A stretch of DNA of 64,000 nucleotides from Schistocephalus solidus (lineage: Eukaryota > Platyhelminthes > Cestoda > Diphyllobothriidea > Diphyllobothriidae). The translations under genes were made by a program, and so were the position numbers. A model generated the notes under the pieces. It made no database searches, had not been told where the DNA came from, and was given only the letters and a program-made list of their open reading frames with translations. The stretch spans positions 62,001 through 126,000 of the forward strand of contig WEDG01004642.1 of NCBI GenBank assembly GCA_017591395.1. The letters run 5' to 3'. Positions 24,033 through 35,297 of the stretch are shown one piece after another. Numbering within the stretch: the stretch's first letter is position 1; each line of letters starts with the position of its first letter.

Positions 24033-24499
24033 TTGAAAAAAAGTTGTTTATCTGTAGGGATAAAACCCCAATGGAACGTCGGGTTTCACCCTCATTAGCA
24101 AACAAGAGGCCTTCGTCTACACCTTCGATATCAAAAGTTATCTCAGAGGTTTGTCCTGTAGCTAATGCAAGCCCACGGCCCTCCGGATCGACAGGAATTT
24201 CGATTCCAGCTGAATCTTCAACCGTTAACCTTGTTCCTAGTTTGAGTGAAATTGTGTCAAAGCCACTTCTTTCTCATCCCAAGCAAACTATGCCTGCTAA
24301 AGCTGCCAAATCTACTAAACCTAAGCAACTCCTATTAAATCTGAATCATTGGCTAATCCAGGCATTAAAATCAGTAATTTCATTACCGATGGGAAACCTG
24401 CTAACCCCTCAGCATCTACAACAGCTGCGAACGCTAATGTTAGCATCCTTCCTAACCCAAAAGGTGGCCGAAATCCCCAAATAATTAACGCTTCTAATT

Positions 24500-25450
24500 A
24501 TGTTACCAGTTTTTCGAAATCATTTATTCCTTTTCCAAATGCACGTTTTCCGCCAATTTATGCGAACTTCCCTCAAAATCTCATTTCTATGCCACCCCCT
24601 ATCTTTCAAATGCCACAATATAGCCTTCCTTTACAAGGTTTTTATCCAAATATGCCGTTGTACAATAATCTCAGTTCTCTTAACAGTAACATTTCGACAA
24701 ATTGTAGACCAGAGCAATTTTGTTTCCCACCTTTCGTTTCTTCTTTCCAGTTTACTTCTCCGCCACCAAATAATCTTTTTTATAAATACAGATGTGCGTA
24801 AACTGCAGCTCAGGAATACGCTCAGCTTAGTTTCACTCAATGCAAGATCATGTGTAAATAAGATGGCTGAGCTTAGAACAGTAGCCTTTGAGCTTGATCC
24901 AGATGTGCTGTGCATCATTGAATCCTGGGCTCACTCTCTTATTTCTGACTCAACGCTTGCTATAGATAATTTTAATTTGTACCGACAAGACCGCGCTGAA
25001 AAACGTGGCGGTGGTTGCCTCCTTTATATTAAGTCATCCTTTGTACATTTCCCGTTTCCAGCTAAGCATTTCATCCTTTTCTGGAAATGTATGCTTTGCT
25101 TCAGTCATCCTCCCTCACAATAAAAAAGCGTTAATTGGCTGTGTCTATAATCCTCCGTGTTATTCTGGCAAGGAAAGCGAGCTCTGCGAACTATTTGAAA
25201 AAGTTGCAGACACTCAATTTGATGTCAAAATAATCGTAGGCGATTTCAATCTGCCAGACGTTGACTGGCAGACAAATTCCTCTCCGCCTAAACATCGGAA
25301 ATTGGTCGATACTATTAACTTTTCAAACATGTCCCAGCTGGTCAGATCAGTTACTAGAAATGAAAACATTTTCGATTAAATTTTTACAAATGATGTCCAC
25401 CCTCTCTTTATGAATTTTCATCATGATCTTTTTCACAAGTGATCACGCAA
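24500..25450 (+). pseudogene. Group C LINE AP-type endonuclease domain
   Basis: The domain makes the target nick that primes reverse transcription. Seen in order over two frames: LSLVSLNARSCVNKMAELR (the conserved Asn), DPDVLCIIESWAH (the catalytic Glu position), ALIGCVYNPPCYSGKESE, KIIVGDFNLPDVDWQ (catalytic Asp and Asn), and SDHAIIHCCF (catalytic Asp-His) at 25.44 kb. All key residues are visible. The frame shifts once near 25.05 kb, and stops at 25377 and near 25430 split the end of the domain. Confidence 0.87.
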
Positions 25451-25691
25451 TAATTCACTGTTGTTTTCCAGTTCCCCTTCCTACGAAGCCTGAAGTTAAA
25501 TGCAATAACCTCGACTTTGCTAACACAAACCGTGAAATGATAAATAATTTCATAAGTACTCTAGATTGGCATAGCATATTAGCAATCAACGATCCAAACT
25601 TTTTCCGTGAGCTATTGCAGAGCCTCACAGAACAAATGCCGGCTTTAATCCCGTTTAAGATATGTAATTCAAATACCGCTTCTTCTACAAC

Positions 25692-26268
25692 ACTAACTGA
25701 AAGCTGCAAGGGTGACGTCATAAAATAAGGCATTTATGATACTACTAGCTATATTTGAGTAACATTATGTTTGTTATTTTCGTTCGAGGGCTTGCATTCT
25801 CCCATTATTCCCATGCTGGGGTCCTAAAGGTCTTTGCTGCTTAACTTATTTGCACACCTTGGTGACACCGTGAGTATTTGCATCAGCTGGATCTGGCGAC
25901 CGTCGTCCATGACGTGTATGAACGTCCTCCCTTGGTTCGAACCGCAATGGACCGAGGATGATCTGGACATATATTTCCGCTTTTGAAATCCCTCAACGGA
26001 CTCTGCAATCAGCAAGGGAGAATCTGGCTGATTCATGTGACCTCCGAAATGCCCCCCGTTGGACCCCCTCTCAAGGGCGACAGTTTTTTTCTCCTAAATA
26101 TCACCGGGAGTTTTTTTCACTGTCTGCTCTTTTTCAACTATGTTTTACTAGGTTGGCCTCGCCAACATATCGAGATACTATTTTTTTTGATATTACAACT
26201 CGCATGTCAAAATAGGAAATTCAAAGGTGACTCACCTACATCTCTCTCAAATATACTGATACTGATAC
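25692..26268. mobile_element. Foreign insertion inside LINE C1, probably SINE-like
   Basis: In copy C2, sequence matching 25690 of C1 continues directly into sequence matching 26269 (compare 30415-30440), so about 575 bp are extra in C1. The insert has no RT motif. Its right end, AATAGGAAATTCAAAGGTG to ACTGATACTGATACTG, resembles the group A LINE tail. A GGTTCGAACC palindrome, which could be part of a Pol III B box, lies near 25938. A non-autonomous element using the LINE tail fits. No clear target duplication is seen. Confidence 0.65.
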
Positions 26269-26544
26269 TGTTCCGCATTTTCTCCAGAACAGACTTAAAA
26301 AATTACGAAAACAACTTAGAGATTCATCTAAAAGCACTTTGTCAGTTCATTTAAGGATTGCACAAATATTTGAATTAGCATCGAAAATTAGGCTCGCGAG
26401 AGATAAGCGTAGGGAGTCTCGGGCACTAAGTGATGGCAATTCATCCAAATCTGTTGCTCTTATCTTCCATGTTCGGTCATCGGCTAAGCAACTGAATGTA
26501 ACTCCGCCCTTACTCGACTGTAACAAAAACTTGTTACAGAGGAT

Positions 26545-27867
26545 TTGGGCAAAGAAGAGTTGTTAAATTCGTTTTTTGCCAACCACTTTACCACTGAAAC
26601 TAGCCCCCCTCCCACAATTCCTCTGCTCTCAAATTCGCTTCTATCAAGCATTAATTTCTCTCCTTCATGTATTCAAAAGGAAATAGCTCACCTAAAAAAT
26701 TCACATTCGGTTGAAACTGATAACATTCCAAACTCAATTATTAAAAAGTTAAGGGATTTTCCACCTTTACTAAGCAAGTTATTCTCAGTATTTCTCGAAA
26801 ATGGTTTCTTCCCCGATTACTGGAAAACTTCTATTATAATACCAGTTTTTAAATCTGGTTCCCGCTCGGACATTCATAACTATCGCGGTGTTCATAAAAC
26901 GCCCTCTCTTGCTAAACTCTTCGAAAAACTAATTGCAAAACAAATCACGGATTTTTGCATAAGCAATCAAATTATCAACTTTTCCCAACACGGTTTCTTA
27001 CCGGACCGCCCTTGTGAAACCTGCCACATGTCTTTCATAAATCTACTAACCTCTCTTCGTAATGATCATCTCTCTGTGGTAGTTATCTATTTTGATCTTA
27101 GTAAGGCATTCGATAAAGTTCCTCCTAAACGACTTCTAGCTAAACTAGAAGCTAAAGGATTTCGTAGTCCCCTTACTGACTTTATTAGATCATACCTAAA
27201 TGATCGAAAACAAAAAGTTTTAGTGGGGTCCTCATACTCAAGTGCTACCCCGATTGTGAGTGGCGTCCTTCAAGGTACCGTATTAGGTCCTCTGTTGTTC
27301 TTACTGTATATAAATGATATTTCATCGATAGTTAAACATTCTCTATCTTTTATTTATGCTGATGACCTCAAATGCGTGTATTGCTTCTCTAACTCAACGA
27401 CCGAACAGTGCCTTGAACAAATTCATTCAGACTTAGACGCTCTTTCGGCGTGGAGCTCCACATGGCTAATGGAGTTCTCACCTACTAAGTGTCGCTACAT
27501 GAGTTTTGGGCCTGTAAGGCTGCCGCATCCTCTTATTTTTAAAGGTTGCCCTATGATTGAATGTTCCTCCATCAAGGACTTGGGCTTAAGCTACACCAAT
27601 AAATTAGATCTTTCGCCTCATGCCGATAGAATTACGGCCAAAGCTGCTCAGAGTTGCGGCTTTATTTCTTATAACTTCTACCTTCCTGAAATTAAATTAA
27701 GACTTTATCGTATGTTTGTACATCCCATTATTGAATTTTGCTGGCCTTTCTTCGGTTTAATGAACGAATCTAGCCGTTCAAAAATTGAAAATGTCCAAAG
27801 ACATTTCACAAAAAAATCCTATTTCAGACTCTTTCAACTACTTCCTACTCAACAAGATGCCAGCTAA
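26545..27867 (+). pseudogene. Group C LINE reverse transcriptase, 440 codons
   Basis: This is the longest open frame in the window. The RT signature runs: VETDNIPNSIIKKLRDFP, NGFFPDYWKTSIIIPVFKSG, QHGFLPDRPCET, VVIYFDLSKAFDKVPPKRLL (catalytic Asp), SGVLQGTVLGPLLFLLYIND, FIYADDLKCVY (catalytic pair near 27.36 kb), then a thumb with LSYTNKLDLSPHADRI. The frame ends at 27865-27867 with TAATG, where the next frame (27867-28067) opens and carries the C-terminal segment GFCLLFRLNNSS and LPYNLRNSALIIPP. The YADD core is intact, so this was the most recently functional LINE RT here. Copy C2 shares the same stop. Confidence 0.93.
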
Positions 27868-28819
27868 TGAAGCTAAAATTTCTTTGGGTCAGGAGACATG
27901 AAGCAGGCTTTTGTCTCCTTTTCCGACTAAATAATAGTTCAAATCTCTCCAAGCTTTCTGTCATTACCCCCGTTAGTCTTCCTTATAACCTAAGAAATTC
28001 TGCATTAATTATACCTCCCCCTGCATCCTTAACGTGTAAACGCTCTCTATTCTTTGCTTCTAGGTAGAGTTTTCTATGGAATAACTTGCCAATTGAAATT
28101 AGGACGTTAAGTAGTCTACCTGCATTCAAGCTAAGAATGCACATTTATCTTAACACTGATTCTATTAACCTTTTATTTTCCTCATCTTTTCCCAGGAGCT
28201 TTCCCCATGACTCGGAGAAAGGACCATCGGGAATTTAAATGACCCTCTTGAAACTATATTTTCGCTACCTCGGGTCGCCTATGAACTATGATGTCTCCTT
28301 ATATCACCAGTCATCCAAACAATGACGTCATTCGGACATACACATTCGGTGGTCCACAGTCTAAAATGCTACCGTTTCTTTGGACACTAACCATCATCAG
28401 AATTCAATTCTGGATCCTAAGATGCTGAGGACTTAAGTTCATTGACGCATTTTCGTGAGATGTTGTTTCATACGCCTAAGTGATCAAGAACTAATCACCT
28501 CGACGTTTCATTATCTCATTCGGAAATGCTACTACCGTATTACCCTACTCTACCACTTGACCATTTTTTCCTAAGCAGTTTTTTTCTCCTACCTTCTATT
28601 CGAAAATGAAGGCCTATTGAACTCTGCCTCTATTTTTATGGTAGGAGTTTTTTTCACTGCCTATTTTTTTCTAGTTCACCATTAATTTTAAAACATCTCT
28701 AACTATTGACATAGCAGGACAATTTATGAATTTGTACATTTTATCTGCACACATTGTCATAACTTTATTTCGTTACTAATGTTTGCTTAGACAGTGCCTT
28801 GCCGGTGCTAACCAAATAT

Positions 28820-28845
28820 AAATTCTAAATTCTAAATTCTAAATT
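28820..28845 (+). repeat. AAATTCT microsatellite at the C1 3' end
   Basis: Three and a half units of AAATTCT end copy C1, as CR1-like LINEs usually end in a short tandem repeat instead of poly(A). The next base begins the truncated 5' end of copy C2. Confidence 0.85.
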
Positions 28846-31800
28846 AGCAAATGAGAAGCCTAGGTCTACATCAATAATACCAAAAGTTATCTTAGAGGTT
28901 GACCCTCTAGTTAATGCAAACTAACGGCCCTCCGGATCAACAGAAATCTCGATTCGACTTGAATCTTCACCCGCTCACCTTGTTCCTGATTCGAGTGAAA
29001 TCGTGTCAACGCCATTTCTTTCCCCTCCTAAGCAAACCTCGCCTACTATATCTGTCAAATCTAGCAAACCTAAGAATACCCACAAAAAATCTGAGTTATT
29101 TGCTAAGTCAGGCGTCAAAATCAGTAATGTCATTACCGATGGGAAACTTGCTATCGCATCAGCATCTACAACAGATGTGAACGCTCGTCTTTGCATTTTC
29201 ACCAACAAAAAGTTTCAAAAATCCCCAAAATAATTAAGTTTTCTAATTATGTTAGCAGTTTTTCGAAAGCATTCATTCCTTTTTCAAATGCACGTTTTTC
29301 GCCAATTTATGCTAGCTTCCCTCAAAACCCCATTTCTCGGCCACCCTTTATCATTCCCACGCCACAATATAGCCTTCACGTTCATCGTTTTCATCCAACT
29401 ATGCCGTTGTACATTAATCTCAGGTCTTTTACCAGTAAAATTTTGAAAGATTGTATACCAGAGAAATTTTGTTTTCCATGTTTGGTTTCTTCTCTCCAGT
29501 TAACTTCGCCACCAAATCTTTCTTTTTTATAAATACTGATAGGTGCAACCTGCAGTTCCGGAATAGGCTCTGTTTAGTTTCACTCTATGCGAGATCAGTT
29601 GTAAATAAGATTGCTGAGCTTAAAACAGTAGCTTTTGAGCTTGATCAAGATGTGCTGTGCATCAATGAATCCTGGACTCACTTTCCTATTTCTGTCTCAA
29701 CGCTTGCTAGATACAATTTGAATTTGTACCGACAAGACCGTGCTGAAAAACGTATTGGTGGTTGCATTCTTTATATTAAGTCATCGTTTGTACATTTCCC
29801 TTTTCAGCGGAGAATTTCGGCCTTTTCTAGAAATGTATGATTTGTTTCAGTCATCCTCCCGCACAATACAAATTGGTAATTGGCTGTCTCTATAATCCTC
29901 CGTTATATTCTGGCAATGAAAGCGAGCTCTGTGAACTATTTTAAAAAAATAACAGAGACTCAATTTGATGTCAAAATTATCGTAGGCGATTTGAATCTGC
30001 CAGACATTGACTAGCAGGCAAATTAGTCTCCGCCAAAACTTCAGAAATTGATCGATACTATTAACTTTTCAAACTTGTCCCAACTGGTTAGTTCAGTGAC
30101 TTGAAATGACAGCATTTAAGATTTAACTTTTACAAATGATTTCCACCCTCTCTTTATGATCGTGATCTATTCACAAGTGATCACGTACTAATTCACTGTT
30201 GTTTACATGTCTCCATTTCTACAAAGCCTGAGGTAAAATGCAATAACCTCGACTTTGCTAACCCGAACCATGAATTAATAAATAATGTCTTAAGCACATT
30301 AGATTGGCATAGCATATTTTAAATTAACGATCCAAACATTTTCCATGAGCTATTGCAGAGCCTAACAGAAAAAATCCAGACTTTTATCCCGCATGAGAAT
30401 TTTAATTCAAATACAGCCTATTCTATTGTTCCACATTTTCTCCAAAACAGACATAGAAAATTACGAAAGAAACTTAACGATCCACCTAAAAGCTCTTTGT
30501 CAGTTCACTGAAGGTTTGCACCAATATTTAAATTAGCATTGAAAATTATGCTCGCGTGAGCTAGGCAAAGGTAATCTCGGGCACTACGTGATGCCAATTT
30601 ATCTAAATCTGTTGCTCAAATATTCCATGTTCGGTCATCGGCTTAGCATCCGAATGTAACTCTGCCTTTACTTGACTGCAACAAAAATTTTGTTACAGAG
30701 GATTCGGGCAAAGCAGAATTGTTAAATTCATTTTTCATCAACCACTTTAATTGAAACTTGCCTCACTCCCTCAATTCATCTGCTTTCAAATTCAAATTTA
30801 GTTCTAAGAACCATAAATTTCTCGCCTCCAAGTATTCAAAAAGAAATTACTCACCTAAAAATGCACATTTAGTTGGAACTGATTACATTCTAAACTCACT
30901 TATGAAACAGTTAAGAGGTTTTCCACCTTTACTAAGCAAATTATTCTCAGTATTTCTCGACAACGGTTTCTTCCCCGATTACTGGAAAACTTCTATTATA
31001 ATAGCAGTTTTAAAATATTGTTCCCGCTCTGACATTCTTTAATATCGCGGTGTTCATAAAACGCCCTCTCTTGCTAAACTCTTTGGAAAACTAATCACCA
31101 AGCAAATTACGGATTTTAATATAAGAAATCAAATTCTCAACTCCTTTAAACATGGTTTTTTTACCGGACCGCTCTTGTTAAACATGTCACATGTCTTTTC
31201 TAAATCTAATAATCTCTCTTCGTGATGAGCATCTATTTGAAGTAGTTATCTATTTTGATCTTAGTAAAGTGCCTCAGAGACGAATTCTAGATAAACAAGA
31301 AGCTATAGTTTTTCGAAGTCCACTTACGGGCTTTATTAGAGCATACATATCTGATCGAAACCAAAACGTTTTGATTGGCTCCTCATACTCAATTGCTAAG
31401 CAGATTATGAGGGGTTTCCTTTAAGGTACCGTATTAGGTTCTTTGTTGTTCTTTCTGTATATAAATGATATTTCATATATAGTTAAACATTCTCAATCTT
31501 TTATTTCTCAAATGCGTGTATTCCTTCTCTAACTCTACGACCGAACGGTGCCTAGAACAAATTCATTCGGACTTAGACGCTCTTTCGGCCTGGAGCTCCA
31601 TATGGCTAATGGAGTTCTCACCTACTAAGTGTCGCTACATGAGTTTTGGGCCTGTAAGGCTGCCGCATCCTCTTATTTTTAAAGGTTGCCCTATGATTGA
31701 ATGTTCCTCCATCAAGGACTTGGGCTTAAGCTACACCAATAAATTAGATCTTTCGCCTCATGCCGATAGAATTACGGCCAAAGCTGCTCAGAGTTGCGGC

Positions 31801-32714
31801 TTTATTTCTTATAACTTCTACCTTCCTGAAATTAAATTAAGACTTTATCGTATGTTTGTGCTTCCCATTATTGAATTTTGCTGTCCTTTTTTCGGTTTAA
31901 TGAACGAATCTAGCCTTTCAAAAATTGAAAATGTCCAAAGACATTTCACAACAAAATCCTATTTCAGACTCTTTCAACTACTTCCTACTCAACAAGATGC
32001 CAGCTAATGAAGCTAAAATTTCTTTGGGTCAGGAGACATGAAGCAGGCTTTTGTCTCTTTTTCCGACTAAATAATAGTTCAACTCTCCCCAAGCTTTCTG
32101 TCATTACCCCCGTTAGTCTTCCTTATAACCTAAGACATTCTGCATTAATTATACCTCCCCCTGCATCCTCAACGTGTAAACGCTCTCTATTCTTTGCTTC
32201 TAGGTATAGTTTTCTATGGAATAACTTGCCAATTGAAATTAGGACGTTGAGTAGTCTGTCTGCATTTAAGCTAACAATGCACATTTATCTTAACATTGAT
32301 TCTATTAACTTTTTATTTTCCTCATCCTTTCCCAGGAGCTTTCCCCATGACTCGGAGAAAGGACCATCGGAAATTTAAGTGACCCTCTTGAAACTATATT
32401 TTCGCTACCTCGGGTCGCCTATGAACTATGATGTCTCCTTATATCAGCAGTCATCCAAAGGATGACGTCATTCGGACGTGCACATTCGGTGGTACACAGT
32501 CTAAAATGCTACCGTTTCTTTGGACACTAACCATCATCAGAATTCAATTCTGGATCCTAAGATGCTGAGGACTTCAGTTCATTGACGCATTTTCGTGAGA
32601 TTTTGTTTGATACGCCTAAGTGATCAAGAACTAATCACCTCGACGTTTCATTATCTCATTCTGAAATGCTACTGCAGTATTACCCTATTCTACCACCTGA
32701 CCATTTTTCCCTAA
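28846..32714 (+). mobile_element. Group C LINE, copy C2, in tandem with C1
   Basis: It starts at the position matching about 24098 of C1 and runs through ORF1 remnants (28914-29532), an endonuclease (29451-29840 and 29900-30200), the RT (30758-32007) and the C-terminal segment (32007-32378) into the 3' UTR. The UTR is cut at 32714, where LINE D begins. Frameshifts and stops are more frequent than in C1. The RT catalytic box is lost through an 11-base deletion near 31505: where C1 reads FIYADDLKC, C2 has only the flanks. From about 31600 to 32700 it is almost identical to C1 (27460-28560), whereas upstream it is clearly diverged. Confidence 0.9.
31516..32378 (+). pseudogene. LINE C2 RT thumb and C-terminal segment
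   Basis: Two abutting frames (31516-32007 and 32007-32378) encode the part after the lost catalytic box: CLEQIHSDLDALSAWSS, LMEFSPTKCRYMSFGPVR, then GFCLFFRLNNSSTLPK and YSFLWNNLPIEIRTLSS. The TAATG stop/start at 32005-32009 is the same as in C1. The C-terminal frame is complete here, while C1 has an extra stop near 28064 (TAG where C2 has TAT). Confidence 0.88.
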
Positions 32715-35100
32715 GTTCTGCAGACGGAAAACTGGAGACTTACGACCAGGTTAAAGCATCCCTTCATTCAAAATTCTTTCAGAATGCTTTCAACCGAGGG
32801 CCTTATAATTTTGCTGCTATTTCACCCATTTGTCAATCGATGTTTACCCCTCCTTTTTCATACCCCTCCACCTCTTCCTCATCCACAACAGAGGACATAG
32901 ACCTAGAATTTTCACCGACCATAGTTAGAACTGAATTATCAATATAAATTTTGCCACATCACCTGGGCCGGATATAATTCCTGCATTAGCACTTATAGAA
33001 CTTGCTGACGAACTGTATGAACCACTGTCCATCATATTCCAAAATGCCTTTGAAGGAAGCAAACTCCTGGAAGAATGGAAGTATGCATTCATCGCTCCAA
33101 TATATAAAGGAGGTTCACGACTGGACTGTGATAATTACCGACCTGTCAGTTTAACTTGCATAGCGTGTAACATAATGGAGCGTATTATTAAGAGGCATTT
33201 AATGCGCTATCTGGAGAACAACCAAATCTCATGCGATGTCTAACACGGCTTCCGTCCAGGATGTTCCTCTCTCACGGGTTATCTTCAGTCGCACGAGAAA
33301 TTGATAAAGGACACAGATAAGGTTTATAAAGTAGATGTCGTATTTTTGAATTCAAGAAGGCCTTTGATAGCGTACCACACAGGCGTCTTTTACAGAAGAA
33401 TTGGGACGTAGCAATTCGAGGAATTCTCAATTGGATTAACAGTTTCTTGTCTTTCAAAGTATAGACAGTTGTGGTTGGAAACACAAGCTCGTAATGGGCA
33501 AAAGTAGAAAGTGATGTTCCACACGGTTCAGTTTTGGACCCGCTACTTTTCCTTATCTACGTGAACAGCTGTCTTAATAACCTAGATTTTGAAGCTTTTA
33601 TGTTTGCAGATGACATAAAAATATGGTTTGAAGTCAGCTGCGCTGACGACGCAAATGTTTTGAAATTGAAAATCGACAAACTCAGCACCTGGTCGGCCAG
33701 GTTGCTACTAAAGTTTAATGTATACAAGTGTGCGATCCTACACATAAGCGCTGGTCAAAAATTATCTCGGAAACATTACTACTTTATCAATGACACTGCA
33801 TTAACTGCCAAAGCTGTTCAGATTAGAGGCTTTATTTATTATAATTACTACGTTCCTGAAATTAAATGAAGACTTTATCAGTCCCCCAGGAACCATGTTG
33901 TCTCCTTTTACCGCCAGTCTTTCCAACGATGAAGTAATTCGGACGCCTACATTTGGGTGTACACAGTCTAAAATGCTCCTAGTTCGTTGGACACTTACCA
34001 TTATCAGAATGTAATTCTGGATCATAAGATTCTGTTGCCCCAAGTTCACTGACGCCTTTTCACGCGATCTTGTTTTATGCGCCTGAGCGATCAAGAAAGG
34101 TCCATATCGAAATATCCTTATCTAATTCTGAAAGGCCACTGCAGTACTAGCCTACACTTCCACTTACCTTATTTTACTAAGTAGTTTTTTCTCCTACCTT
34201 CTTTTCGAAAATGAAGGCCTATCGAACTCTGCCTCCATTTTCAGGGTAAGTTTTTTCACTGCCACTTTTCTAGGTCACTTTTAATTTGAAAACCTCGCTT
34301 ACTATTGCCTTTACAGGACAAGTTCTGCCTACATTATTAAATATTTGTACATTTTATCTAAACACATTGTCATAATTTTCTTTCTGTACTAACATTTGTT
34401 TCGACAGTGCCTTTCCGGCGCTAAACAAATATATATTCTTAATTAAAAGTAGTGGAAACACACAAAGATCTGGGCATTTGGACAATTGTTTATTTTATGC
34501 CCTCAGAACACTGCAAGAAAGCAGTCCAGAAGGCAACATGTACACTGCATTGCATCAGACGTGTGTTTAAAATACTCCCCCTGATCGCTTCGGAAATGTC
34601 TCTGGTATCTTCATGAGACCACCTTTAGATAACGGAAAACCAGCCTGGATAACGTGGGTGAAGAAAGATGTTGACCTCCTCGAATAGGTGCATTTGAGAG
34701 CAACGAAGATGGTCAACGGTATTAAGACAGATTGAAAAAGCTTGACTTATTTCCTTTTTCCTACAGGCACTAACGGTGTAACCTGCTTAGCACATTCCAG
34801 ATTATCCAGGACCATTATTTCTCCCTAAGATAGGAGGATTTCTTCGAGTTTGCCTGCACAAGTCATCTCCGTGGTCATCCTTACAAGGTCAATAGCAAAC
34901 GCACGCGATTGAACCTCGGAATTTTTTTTCAGTCAACGAGTATTACGAGCTTGGAACTCGTTACCAAGTGAGACAGTTACCTCCAACAGAATTTCTGATT
35001 TTAAAAGAAGTCTTGATGGCATAATATTTGACAAAGGAAGACTCTCACACCATGATTACTCAAAACCAGCCTTTTAAAATCTTTTGGGCTGTACTTATAT
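32715..35100 (+). mobile_element. Group D LINE, split by a nested insertion
   Basis: A distinct CR1/jockey-like ORF2. Left part: pre-RT linker ADGKLETYDQVKASLHSKFF, RT fingers DIIPALALIELADELYEP, YKGGSRLDCDNYRPVSLTC, FKKAFDSVPHRRLLQ, HGSVLDPLLFLIYVNSCL and FMFADDIKIWFEV (33.6 kb, catalytic pair intact). It breaks off after YYFINDTAL at about 33800 and resumes at about 34446 with VETHKDLGIWTIVY and the C-terminal FSQRVLRAWNSLPSETV (34.93 kb). The gap is filled by a group C fragment. Several stops make it inactive. It cuts the 3' UTR of C2, so it presumably landed in or beside it. Confidence 0.85.
33805..34441 (+). mobile_element. Group C LINE fragment nested in LINE D
   Basis: The left end (TGCCAAAGCTGTTCAG, then GFIYYNYYVPEIK) matches the RT thumb of C1 near 27637. 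Just past GACTTTATC it jumps to sequence matching the C1 3' UTR from about 28285, then runs to a degenerate end TATATTCTT. So it is 5'-truncated and carries an internal deletion of nearly 600 bp. ATTAA is present at both edges (33800-33804 and 34442-34446), a possible target-site duplication. Confidence 0.82.
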
Positions 35101-35297
35101 TCCACAATATTTCGTCTATAGCCGTGAAAATGCATTCCAATTCATGTTAAGCTTTGACTCAAACGTTTTAAATGTCTACAATTTTATATTGACTGAACAT
35201 ATGCGATTGATAACTTTGCATTAGCAGAGTCATCAAGGGCAATATCTGTAACCATTCAAAACATACAATATATATGAAATAGTCACTTTAAGTCAAT

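Larger units (their letters stand above)
23500..28848 (+). mobile_element. Group C LINE, copy C1, the largest LINE in the window
   Basis: This CR1-like element has an ORF1 (23637-24484 in two frames), a linker rich in Pro, Phe and Asn (24349-24801), an endonuclease (24.8-25.5 kb), an RT (26545-27867) and a C-terminal segment (27867-28250). A 3' UTR of about 600 bp ends in a short AAATTCT microsatellite at 28820-28845. A foreign insertion interrupts it at about 25692-26268. The RT catalytic residues are intact, but frameshifts in ORF1 and the endonuclease and the insertion make it inactive. It is followed without spacer by a second, 5'-truncated copy. Confidence 0.92.

Noticed and set aside
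33534..33869. Chimeric LINE protein joining a FADD-type RT to a group C thumb
   Set aside because: The downstream continuation of LINE D at 34446 shows that the group C part is a nested insertion, not a natural fusion.
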